The translations under genes were made by a program, and so were the position numbers. From assembly GCA_964489835.1 (NCBI GenBank), contig CAZBBC010000027.1, positions 1 through 38,549 on the forward strand: a DNA stretch of 38,549 nt. The letters run 5' to 3'. Positions 24,209 to 31,573 of the stretch are shown piece after piece. The notes under the pieces were generated by a model. It saw nothing but the letters and a program-made list of their open reading frames with translations, was not told where the DNA came from and did not search any database. Positions within the stretch are counted from its first letter, which is position 1. Every line of letters starts with the position of its first letter. This stretch comes from CAZBBC01 sp964489835 (GTDB lineage Bacteria > Calditrichota > Calditrichia > JAJRVZ01).

Positions 24209-24276
24209 AGTGTCCGGTTTAAAAAAAATGATATTCTGGCGATAACTGCTAATGATTATAGTTTTAACCGGAAACT
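24209..24276. repeat. Short inverted-repeat element (AGTGTCCGGTTTAAAA ends)
   Basis: AGTGTCCGGTTTAAAA (24209-24224) faces GTTTTAACCGGAAACT (24261-24276), an imperfect 16-bp inverted repeat around a 36-bp AT-rich centre. One end and an internal motif recur at 38385-38440. It could be a minimal transposon remnant. It occupies the divergent promoter region; the rest (24277-24434) shows no clear promoter. Confidence 0.55.
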
Positions 24277-24434
24277 CATGATAATATATCAGTAATATTT
24301 GGTCGGGTAAAAATGTACCGGTTTTATTTTATTGTAAAGCAAAGAAAAGATACGGGTTTTCAAAATGGCATGCAATTCGGTCATTGAACAGGTCTTGTAA
24401 TTTTGACCCTGTTCGATTAAATTTACGCCACCTT

Positions 24435-26123
24435 ATGAAGACTTATAAACCGCTGTTCATATTACTTCTTCTGATGCCAGCCTTATTTGCTGGAAATCCG
24501 GTCAGCGTTCCCATTGAACATCCCGTCTACCATTTTCTTGATCGGATGGAAACATTAGGGATGATTGATAATATTCTTGATGGCGTCAAACCGTTTGATC
24601 GGGAACATATTTCGGAATTACTGGCGGAGATAAATAACCAGCGTGAAGAATTAACACGGATCGACCTGCAAAATCTTGACAATTTTCTTCTCGATTTTCG
24701 GTTTGAGATTGATCATACCCAAAAACACTCCCAAATGGGAGATAAAAAAACATGGTATACATTTTTTACCAGTTGGGAACACATTAAAAAAGACTTTTAC
24801 CGGTTTTTTACTCAAAATCAACCAGAAGAAGAGAATCATGTATTCTTTTGGGAGGATTCCAGCAATAGTTTTTATTTTGATTTTATATACAATCTTACTT
24901 ATGATCACAGAAGTGATAGAGTAGACCGGAGCAAAGAAATTATGACGTTCGCTTTACGCGGGACTATATTTAATAATTTTGGTTACATGGTCAATGTTTC
25001 GATGGCCTCCCTCCATGGTGATATTGACTATAGGAATAGTGACCCATACCTCAAAAGTACCTGGCGCAATAACCGCGAAAAAGTAACCTATTTTGATCGC
25101 AGTGGCGGCGATATCGCTTACCGCTCTCCTTTTGTTGATTTTCATTTTGCAATGCAACCTACTACCTGGGGTCTTGGAGAATCAGGGATACTGATACTTT
25201 CTGATAATGTCGAACAATATCCTTATTTTAGTGTCAGTAAATACTGGACCTGGGGTAATTTTACTTATATGCATGGTAAGTTGCTGGCCGAAAAAAAAGG
25301 AGAAACAGGGGAAGGGCAGGCAATCATTCCGGACAAATGGATCGTCAGCAATCGTTTTGAGTTTTCACCATTAACAGGTATGGCTGTTGGATTGAGCGGG
25401 ATTATTATCTATGGCAATCGTTCGGCCGATTGGGCCTATCTGTTTCCTGTTAATTATTTTCGGGCGACTGAGCATAATTTACGTGACAGGGATAATGCTC
25501 TTCTGGCTATCGATGTGGAATCGAAAATATCAAATGGACTAAAGATATATGGTACCTTTTTTATCGATGAGTTACGCCAGGATAAACTGGGTACAAACTG
25601 GTTTGGAAATAAACATGGCTTTCAGGCAGGAATCCATTTGGCGGATCCGGCAGGCATTCCGAATCTGGCGGCGCGTGTCGAATATGTGACGATTATGCCC
25701 TGGGTGTATACACACAAATATAATGTCAATCGCTATATTAACGACGGGCGCTCTCTGGGGTACTGGGCCGGTCCAAATTCGGAGGTAATCTATCTGCATT
25801 TGGAAAAAGGATGGCACCACCGATGGACAACCGGCATAAAGTGGTGGCAATCAAAGCATGGTGCAAATTATAACAATGAAAATATCGGAGGTAATATATT
25901 CATTGGCCATAGTACAACTATTGGCGATCAGGAAGAACCGCGGGAGACACGGAAATTTCTTGAAGGTTTACTGGAAACCGAGAAAAGAGTGGAATTCTAT
26001 ACACAATATGAAATTTTTAATGACTTGTATCTTAATTTGACGGCAATAAATACCAGGTATTCCAATCCGGAAGTAAACATGAATTTAACGGAGATTCATC
26101 TTGGGTTCAGGCTTGATTATTAA
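24435..26123 (+). CDS. Capsule assembly Wzi-family outer-membrane protein
   Basis: The Wzi family forms an 18-strand outer-membrane barrel that ties capsular polysaccharide to the cell surface. The 562-aa protein has a signal peptide (MKTYKPLFILLLLMPALFAG), a helical front (HPVYHFLDRMETLGMI, PFDREHISELLAEI), and then a long region of amphipathic strands with many aromatics, ending in the typical C-terminal phenylalanine-rich strand (IHLGFRLDY). I use ATG 24435 because the signal peptide starts there; an in-frame TTG at 24384 would only add a hydrophilic tail. No strong ribosome-binding site is visible. It opens the forward arm of the glycan locus, which supports a role in exporting or anchoring its product. 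Confidence 0.85.
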   Translation: MKTYKPLFILLLLMPALFAGNPVSVPIEHPVYHFLDRMETLGMIDNILDGVKPFDREHISELLAEINNQREELTRIDLQNLDNFLLDFRFEIDHTQKHSQMGDKKTWYTFFTSWEHIKKDFYRFFTQNQPEEENHVFFWEDSSNSFYFDFIYNLTYDHRSDRVDRSKEIMTFALRGTIFNNFGYMVNVSMASLHGDIDYRNSDPYLKSTWRNNREKVTYFDRSGGDIAYRSPFVDFHFAMQPTTWGLGESGILILSDNVEQYPYFSVSKYWTWGNFTYMHGKLLAEKKGETGEGQAIIPDKWIVSNRFEFSPLTGMAVGLSGIIIYGNRSADWAYLFPVNYFRATEHNLRDRDNALLAIDVESKISNGLKIYGTFFIDELRQDKLGTNWFGNKHGFQAGIHLADPAGIPNLAARVEYVTIMPWVYTHKYNVNRYINDGRSLGYWAGPNSEVIYLHLEKGWHHRWTTGIKWWQSKHGANYNNENIGGNIFIGHSTTIGDQEEPRETRKFLEGLLETEKRVEFYTQYEIFNDLYLNLTAINTRYSNPEVNMNLTEIHLGFRLDY

Positions 26124-26142
26124 ATCCTGAGAAAATATTTAT

Positions 26143-26335
26143 CTCGCCCGTCCGAGCCGGGCAGGCAGAGATGCAGCGGCGCAAAGGAAACAAGACAAAA
26201 TACAAAAGAAAAAATACAAAATATTTTCAACTTCCGTTTATGGATAGATTTCGCAGACTTTATGATTTAATTTTTGTATTATTTATCTTTTAGTAATTTC
26301 TGCGCCTTTGCGGCTCTGCGAGAGATATTATGAAT
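26143..26335. repeat. MITE-like element, copy B, with GC-rich module
   Basis: Reverse-orientation copy of the element at 12802-12977; the shared part is about 26170-26335. Its left end carries an extra GC-rich module (CGCCCGTCCGAGCCGGGC, AGGCAG; 26145-26168) that copy A lacks. The centre holds heptads such as AAATACA. It lies between the Wzi gene and the third glycosyltransferase, and 26336-26404 continues with a GTAGCCCTGGGCTGAG palindrome remnant. Confidence 0.85.
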
Positions 26336-26404
26336 AGAGCAAATTGATTAATTTCTTTTTTGTAGCCCTGGGCTGAGATATGAATAATAAAGGTAAATAT
26401 ACGT

Positions 26405-27496
26405 TTGATTGCATTTCTCTTTCTCCTGCTAAGCTGTTTGTATTTCATTATTCTGATTGCGGTTTATTTGGGATTGGCAAGGCTAAAAAAACCAAGTGAA
26501 AATCGTTTTCATTCCATCAGTGTTATTATCGCCGCCAGGAATGAAGAAAAAAGAATTCTTGGCTGTCTCGATAGTCTTGAAAAACTCGATTATCCCCGCG
26601 AAAAATTTGAGATCATTTTTGTCGACGATAATTCAGAGGATAAAACGGCAGAAATAATTAATGCTTATTGTCAGAAAAATTCTAATTGGAAATTGATTCA
26701 GCTGGAGAAAAAAAGTGAATGGTTAAAGGGAAAGAAAAATGCTCTTTTGAATGGAATTGCTCAGGCAGGTGGCGAACTTATTTTTACCACCGATGCGGAC
26801 TGTAGTGTACCTTCCGCCTGGCTGAAAAAAATGGTAAACTATTTTCGTCCCGAAGTATCGATGGTGTTGGGGTATTCACCTCTGATTAAATCAAATAAAT
26901 TTTATTTTAAACTATTGCAATTTGATAATCTTTTCTCATCGATCGCATCAGCAGCCCCGACAAAGCTGGGATATCCATTTACAAGTGTTGGAAGAAATCT
27001 GGCATACCGCAAAGATTCTTACGAGGATATGGGGGGATTTCAGGCTTTAAAGAAATTTCGAAGTGGAGATGATATCCATCTTACGGGACATTTTAGATAT
27101 CAAAAGAATGGGATTATAGATTTTTGTGCCGATCCGGATACTTTTGTGCAAACCCAGATTCCCTCTTCATTAAAAGAAGTTGTACAGCAACAGATCCGGA
27201 AAAACAGCAAAACATTTCAGCTTTCCTGGTCATCGATTATATTTATGATGATAATATTTTTTTATTATCTATCACTGATTATGATCCCTGTGTTTTTACC
27301 GGCACGGTTATATTTATGGGGAGCATTGCTATTTATAAAATTTGCACTGGAATATGTAACTTTATTAAAGGCAGCAAATATATTTCAGCAGAGAGATCTC
27401 GTCCCCTATATGCCCTTGATGCAAGTTATCTATCCTGCATATATTATCTTTTTTAGTGTCATTGGAACCTTTCAGTTTTATCAGTGGAAAAAATAG
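26405..27496 (+). CDS. Membrane glycosyltransferase, family GT2
   Basis: The 363-aa protein has an N-terminal helix (residues 2-24), a GT-A domain with SVIIAARNEEKRILG, IFVDDNSEDKT, TDAD (129-132) and GDD (221-223), and three membrane helices at the C-terminus. In place of QxxRW it has QQQIRKNSK (261-269): the Gln and Arg remain but the Trp is absent. The start is TTG 26405, chosen because the hydrophobic helix begins there; AAAGG lies about 10 bases upstream. Its closest relative here is the enzyme at 21974. The YbhN-like gene follows after 7 bases. Substrates are unknown. Confidence 0.86.
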   Translation: MIAFLFLLLSCLYFIILIAVYLGLARLKKPSENRFHSISVIIAARNEEKRILGCLDSLEKLDYPREKFEIIFVDDNSEDKTAEIINAYCQKNSNWKLIQLEKKSEWLKGKKNALLNGIAQAGGELIFTTDADCSVPSAWLKKMVNYFRPEVSMVLGYSPLIKSNKFYFKLLQFDNLFSSIASAAPTKLGYPFTSVGRNLAYRKDSYEDMGGFQALKKFRSGDDIHLTGHFRYQKNGIIDFCADPDTFVQTQIPSSLKEVVQQQIRKNSKTFQLSWSSIIFMMIIFFYYLSLIMIPVFLPARLYLWGALLFIKFALEYVTLLKAANIFQQRDLVPYMPLMQVIYPAYIIFFSVIGTFQFYQWKK

Positions 27497-27503
27497 GCCG
27501 GTG

Positions 27504-28436
27504 ATGAAAGCGCTTATTAAGCAACGGATTATATATGCCGTACAAATAAGTATCGGGATCACACTGGTCGTTTGGATCCTACTGCAGATCGACAGAGAAC
27601 AGTTCGTTAATTATTTTCTTAATATTTCCTTTTATAATCTTTTTATTGTTTCTTTATTAGGTGTCATAAGTTTGATTCTTCAATTTCGTCGCTGGAGATA
27701 CCTGGTCGAACGGTATTCTATTCATTTTAATATGAAAGATCTGATTCCCTCCTTTTTCGCCGGTTTTGCTTTTCGTTTAATCATACCCGGAGGGCATGCC
27801 GAATTCAGTAAAATATTTTTATTACCGGGAAAAAAACGAGGAAAAATACTGGCCTTTGGTGTTGAAAAGGTCTTCCAGACTATTATTAAGGTTATTGCTT
27901 TACTGATTGTTTTACCACTAACCTTTCCGGAGTACACGATCTACTATATTATATGTTTTTTAATCATTGTTGTCGGTTATTTTTTATTTCCACGGATTCC
28001 GGTTTTAAAAGACCTGCAAGAAAAAGATGTTAATTACCACCGGATTTTTGCGATTAACTTACTCTTTGCATTCGGTATCTTCATTAGCATGGGATTACAG
28101 TACTATATCTTGTTAAATCAGGTGGATGTCGTTTCAATATCTGCTACTTTTCATACGGTAGTTTATCTCTGGGGGGCCGGAATGGTTCCCATAAGTATTT
28201 CCGGATTAGGCATCCGTGAAGGGTTGGCAGTATACTTTTTTAATTTTTACAATGTTTCCGCAGCCCACGCCGTAGCTACCTCTCTTTTTCTTTTTACGAT
28301 AAATACCATTATACCGGCCCTTGTCGGGGCTTTTTATATATATAAAAATCGCACCCAGTTTGGGGAAATAAAAAACAGCCTTAAATCGACCAGAGATATC
28401 ATTGCCTCCATTCGAAATGTGAGGAATAAAGGATAG
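27504..28436 (+). CDS. Lysylphosphatidylglycerol synthase TM region / YbhN-like membrane protein
   Basis: A polytopic protein of 310 aa with about eight helices. It carries family features FRRWRYLVERY, the conserved loop RLIIPGGHAEFSK (with the Arg/Pro-Gly-Gly seen in this family) and SGLGIREGLAVYFF near the end. The family includes the membrane part of MprF, which flips aminoacyl-phospholipids, and YbhN-type proteins of less clear role, often next to glycosyltransferases. A lipid-linked glycan transporter function is thus possible. I use ATG 27504; it lies 7 bases after the glycosyltransferase stop. No aminoacyl-transferase domain is attached. Confidence 0.82.
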   Translation: MKALIKQRIIYAVQISIGITLVVWILLQIDREQFVNYFLNISFYNLFIVSLLGVISLILQFRRWRYLVERYSIHFNMKDLIPSFFAGFAFRLIIPGGHAEFSKIFLLPGKKRGKILAFGVEKVFQTIIKVIALLIVLPLTFPEYTIYYIICFLIIVVGYFLFPRIPVLKDLQEKDVNYHRIFAINLLFAFGIFISMGLQYYILLNQVDVVSISATFHTVVYLWGAGMVPISISGLGIREGLAVYFFNFYNVSAAHAVATSLFLFTINTIIPALVGAFYIYKNRTQFGEIKNSLKSTRDIIASIRNVRNKG

Positions 28437-28463
28437 ACAGCAACAGCACGGTATGTTGTGCCC

Positions 28464-28560
28464 TAAAGGTATAAGGTATAGGGTATAAGGAAACATGGAA
28501 TTAGGAACTGGGAACTTGGAACTGGAATCCGTGAATTCCCAATTCCGAGTACCCAGTTCC
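28464..28560. repeat. GGTATAA tract plus GGAACTT-type heptad hairpin
   Basis: 28464-28490 has three to four GGTATAA-type units, the same as in the large array at 4876-5192. Next, GGAACTGGGAACTTGGAA (28504-28521) faces TTCCGAGTACCCAGTTCC (about 28543-28560), complementary but for two mismatches. It fills most of the gap between the YbhN-like gene and the radical SAM gene. Confidence 0.75.
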
Positions 28561-28643
28561 AAAGTCCAAATGGCATTTATTTATGTTGGAATTATAATAT
28601 AGTTTCATTCAGTTAAATAAATAAAAAAGAAAACGTAGTAAAA

Positions 28644-29711
28644 ATGATTGTTCCTTTTAAATCTTTGATTCGGTCTCTAAGAATTATAAATGTCGATATA
28701 ACCGTTAAGCGGATTATAAATTTGACAAAGATATACAGCTCACTTCTTCTGTCAAAGATAATACGTAAGCCGGTTATCTGGGGTTATCCGCCGCTCCTGA
28801 TGATTGAGCCGACCAATATCTGTAATCTAAAGTGTCCGATGTGTCCTTCAGGTAACGGGGAAATGAGACGCCCTGTGGGAAAAATGGACTATGATAATTA
28901 CAGAAAGCTGATCGATGAGGTGGGGGGCTATATACTCCAGGTTCAATTATGGAATCAGGGAGAGCCATTCATCAATAAATCTTTTCTGGATTTTGTTCGT
29001 TATGCCAAACAAAAGGGAATCATGACCCAGACATCGACGAACGGTCATTTTATAAGAACAGATGAGGAGGCAGAATCTCTTATACTCTCCGGATTGGATC
29101 AACTCATTTTTTCGATGGATGGTACAAATCAGGAAACGTATGAAAAATATCGTGTGGGTGGTAACTATCGACTGGTAATGGAAACACTTGAGCGCATTTC
29201 CCGGACCAAAAAGCGATTAAAAAGTGCGACACCTTTGGTCGAATTACAATTTCTGGTTTTCAAACATAATAAACAGGAAATTGAGAATATTATTCAAATA
29301 AGTAAAAAACTGACTCTCAATCGTCTTTCCTTTAAAACCGCTCAAATTTACTCAAATGAGCAAGGTCAGGTATTTCTTCCGGATGATGATGCGTTTAATC
29401 GTTACATACGCATTGGCAATGAGTACGTATTAAAAGGTAAGATTAAAAACTGGTGTAAACGATTATGGTTGAATCCGGCGGTCAATTGGGATGGTATCGT
29501 TTCTCCCTGCTGTTTCGATAAAGATGCTGATCATGGATTCGCGAATATGTTCAGCGATGGCATTTCTTTTACGGATATTTGGCGAGGTGATAAATTTAAA
29601 TTGTTTCGTCAACAGGTAATGACGGATCGAGGATCGATTGATATTTGTACTAATTGTACGGAGGGTCTGCCGGATCCATATACAAAGATAATAGAAATAA
29701 AAGATCTGTAG
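28644..29711 (+). CDS. Radical SAM/SPASM protein, paralogue of the 23120-24181 protein
   Basis: The 355-aa protein has the cluster motif CNLKCPMC (Cys60, 64, 67) after IEPTNI, followed by GEMRRPVGKMDYDNY, NQGEPFINKSFLDFVRYAK, TSTNGHF and MDGTNQETYEKYRVGGNY. The C-terminal cysteines are NWCKRLW, SPCCFDKDA and DICTNCTEG, as in SPASM-like proteins. It matches the protein at 23120-24181 over nearly its full length, so the two arms of the locus each contain one. The substrates are probably related but not identical, since the region around QLWNQGEP versus LIYHQGEP and the C-termini differ. ATG 28644 lacks a strong ribosome-binding site. Confidence 0.88.
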   Translation: MIVPFKSLIRSLRIINVDITVKRIINLTKIYSSLLLSKIIRKPVIWGYPPLLMIEPTNICNLKCPMCPSGNGEMRRPVGKMDYDNYRKLIDEVGGYILQVQLWNQGEPFINKSFLDFVRYAKQKGIMTQTSTNGHFIRTDEEAESLILSGLDQLIFSMDGTNQETYEKYRVGGNYRLVMETLERISRTKKRLKSATPLVELQFLVFKHNKQEIENIIQISKKLTLNRLSFKTAQIYSNEQGQVFLPDDDAFNRYIRIGNEYVLKGKIKNWCKRLWLNPAVNWDGIVSPCCFDKDADHGFANMFSDGISFTDIWRGDKFKLFRQQVMTDRGSIDICTNCTEGLPDPYTKIIEIKDL

Positions 29712-29763
29712 AATCCGTGGACGAATTCTTTTTTTGATTGCAGCAATATGCTGCGGTATGAAT
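29711..29763 (-). repeat. GCAGC-palindrome dispersed repeat, copy 2
   Basis: Reverse complement of 1268-1320 with only a few mismatches over 53 bp (GAATCCGTGGACGAATTC, GATTGCAGCAATATGCTGC). It starts at the stop codon of the radical SAM gene. Its palindrome could form a weak hairpin at the transcript end. Confidence 0.85.
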
Positions 29764-29870
29764 AGACCAGATTATTCTATTTTCCATTGAATAAATTGTA
29801 TTCTACTGTGTAAGATATTTTAAGTATCATTAGGTTAGTATCCGTTCACTTGTATAGAAAGGCAATGATT

Positions 29871-30050
29871 ATGATTGAAATTCAAAGCAAAGACGATGTC
29901 CGGCCGGTTTGTCCGCATTGTAAAAATGAAGTGACGGTGGTTTGGTACCAGAAAATACGGGGTGCGTTTGGAAGGCGCTATCTGTATTTTTGCCCTCATT
30001 GCAGGGCTGTACTTGGTGTTTCCCACAGAAAAGGATTCTGGATGGGATAG
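29871..30050 (+). CDS. Small zinc-ribbon-like protein
   Basis: A 59-aa protein with two CPHC knuckles (VCPHCKNEV and YFCPHCRAVL) about 25 residues apart, which should bind one zinc. Between them is VVWYQKIRGAFGRRYLY, and after them a basic-aromatic tail, SHRKGFWMG. I use ATG 29871, because AAAGG ends 9 bases upstream; the ATG at 29865 is too close to it. It stands alone between the glycan locus and a long non-coding stretch. Zinc ribbons of this size bind nucleic acid or proteins, but I cannot assign a role. Confidence 0.65.
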   Translation: MIEIQSKDDVRPVCPHCKNEVTVVWYQKIRGAFGRRYLYFCPHCRAVLGVSHRKGFWMG

Positions 30051-30065
30051 AGGCGGTCGCAAAAG

Positions 30066-30492
30066 TTATCCCCAAAAGTGATAATCTAAAGCAAAGGTTT
30101 AAAATTCGCCTCGGTTTCCGGAAAATTTTCAGGAAGAATGATAGTGTTATCCTCTGTGGTAGATATTTATCCAAATTCCCGTTTCCCGGCTGGCTAATAA
30201 TTATACATGACTTTTTTTGATTATAAAAAATATTTCCTTTAGCCGGCAACGGATGAATATGTGATAACTCATTGAATATATTTAGGATAGCTATCATTGC
30301 TGTTAGTCATTTTATTTGGTCATTTTTAGGGAATGTAATCATGGGGATAATTTATGATAACCAAAAGAACCGGAAAGTTTTATGTCAACTGTCTGAAGGA
30401 TACATAAAATGGTGTGAATAAGTCAGGGGTGTAAAAGCAGATTTTAAAATATTCGGCCGATTTACAGTCAATTTATCCACAAGTTATTCACA
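30066..30492. other. DnaA-box cluster in a 706-bp non-coding stretch
   Basis: Three perfect TTATNCACA boxes lie within 80 bp: TGTGAATAA at 30413-30421 (reverse), TTATCCACA at 30473-30481 and TTATTCACA at 30484-30492, the last two only 2 bp apart. One-mismatch boxes lie at 30066-30074 (TTATCCCCA) and 30342-30350 (TGGGGATAA). I noticed no other perfect box in the window. 30051-30756 holds no convincing gene. This could be a replication origin, a DnaA-titration site or a DnaA-regulated region; the forward orientation of the ribosomal and mre operons to the left speaks against an origin at this point. Confidence 0.5.
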
Positions 30493-30756
30493 GGTTGGAT
30501 ACCATTCATATTAATCCGATAATGTGCTTTGAGAATTATAATTTGAATAAAGATCCTGTGGTATGGATTATAAATATCCGGCAAAAAATCCTTCCTCATC
30601 TTAAGAACCATTCATTGCATACAAAATTCTCTCTAAAATATTCATAGCGCAACACAAGGCTCCAAACAAAGTTTTTGGCTATACTATCATAATACTAGCC
30701 TGTATTCAAATTCATGGCTCTTAAGAGAGGAGTGGGATATATTTAATGCTAATTAA

Positions 30757-31254
30757 TTATTTTTTTTGATGCTCTTTCAAATGAATTTTTTCTTCAGCAC
30801 TGAAATAAATGTCTTCAAATTGATTGACCAATGATTTTAGTTCTTCTACATTTTTCAGATCGGTGGTTTGTTTACATTGCATGGCAAAGACCATCATCTG
30901 GTGTAAAAGGGTAACTTTATTCTGGTAATCGGAAAACTCAGTGGTGTTCTGTGGATCTTTAATTTTTATACGCTGGGCGAGAAAATAATAGGTAACAATG
31001 TTGGTAAATTCATCCGCATGATGGTCTTTGTTATTAACCCAGCGCACGAGCTGATTAACATTGCTGTTGGCATTCTTTGAAAGTTCATTAATCTGATTCA
31101 TCGACTTTTCGAGTGTGGCGATATGCTCACGGAACATCTCAAATCGCATGTGATCACCGTAAATACCGCAAGGCACCTGGCAATGGGCCTGGGCCATATT
31201 TACCATTAGAATGAGTAACAAAATAGGACTGAATAGCTTGATGTAAGTCTTCAT
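30757..31254 (-). CDS. sodN: Nickel superoxide dismutase, exported
   Basis: Disproportionates superoxide at a mononuclear Ni site. The nickel hook is explicit: HCQVPCGIY, which matches the HCxxPCGxY motif of Ni-SOD (His1, Cys2, Cys6, Tyr9 of the mature enzyme). It is preceded by a 23-residue signal peptide whose cleavage after AQA would expose His24 as the N-terminal amine that binds nickel. The remaining 133 residues are helical (VRWVNNKDHHADEFTNIVTY), as in the four-helix-bundle subunit. The Streptomyces enzyme instead has a short propeptide removed by a dedicated peptidase; here signal peptidase would suffice. AAGGAG precedes ATG 31254. No nickel transporter or sodX lies nearby. Confidence 0.9.
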   Translation of the reverse strand: MKTYIKLFSPILLLILMVNMAQAHCQVPCGIYGDHMRFEMFREHIATLEKSMNQINELSKNANSNVNQLVRWVNNKDHHADEFTNIVTYYFLAQRIKIKDPQNTTEFSDYQNKVTLLHQMMVFAMQCKQTTDLKNVEELKSLVNQFEDIYFSAEEKIHLKEHQKK

Positions 31255-31404
31255 TAAGATCTCCTTTTTTTACTGTAACTGTTGCAATGTTTTTTTAATG
31301 TATCGACTGTAAGAACGATATAAATCATACAATTATTCTCTAATATTTATTTTTTTTGTTTAAAAGAATATTCTGTATGGCTTTTTTCAGCCTCGTTTAT
31401 TCAT

Positions 31405-31565
31405 AAAAATTTCTCGCCCGTCTGCGCCGGGCAGGCAGGCGCGGCGGCACATAAAGATTATGAAAAATGACAAATGAAAAATGAATGAATATCAATTTCT
31501 TTTATCTTTTGTCTTTTTTCTTTTTTCATATTTATCTCTGCAAGAAAGATATTTTCTCTGTCAGA
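31405..31565. repeat. Composite repeat with GC-rich module
   Basis: TTCTCGCCCGTCTGCGCC and GGGCAGGCAGG (31411-31440) match the module at 26145. They are followed by AT-rich heptads (GACAAAT, GAAAAAT) and, in reverse, TTTTGTCTTTTTTC, ending near TTTATCTCTGCAAGAAAG. It looks like a decayed relative of copy B. It occupies the 319-bp gap between the methyltransferase end and the Ni-SOD start; no clear promoter for sodN is seen. Confidence 0.65.
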
Positions 31566-31573
31566 GACAAAAA

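Noticed and set aside
24384..24434. TTG start upstream of the Wzi gene
   Set aside because: It would put 17 hydrophilic residues in front of a clean signal peptide that begins at ATG 24435.
29942..30220. A 92-aa forward frame overlapping and following the zinc-ribbon gene
   Set aside because: It overlaps the better supported small gene in another frame, lacks a ribosome-binding site and shows no family features.
30066..30492. Firm call of a chromosomal replication origin
   Set aside because: The DnaA boxes are convincing but dnaA and other origin-linked genes are absent and the operons on the left face this point; kept as a candidate only.
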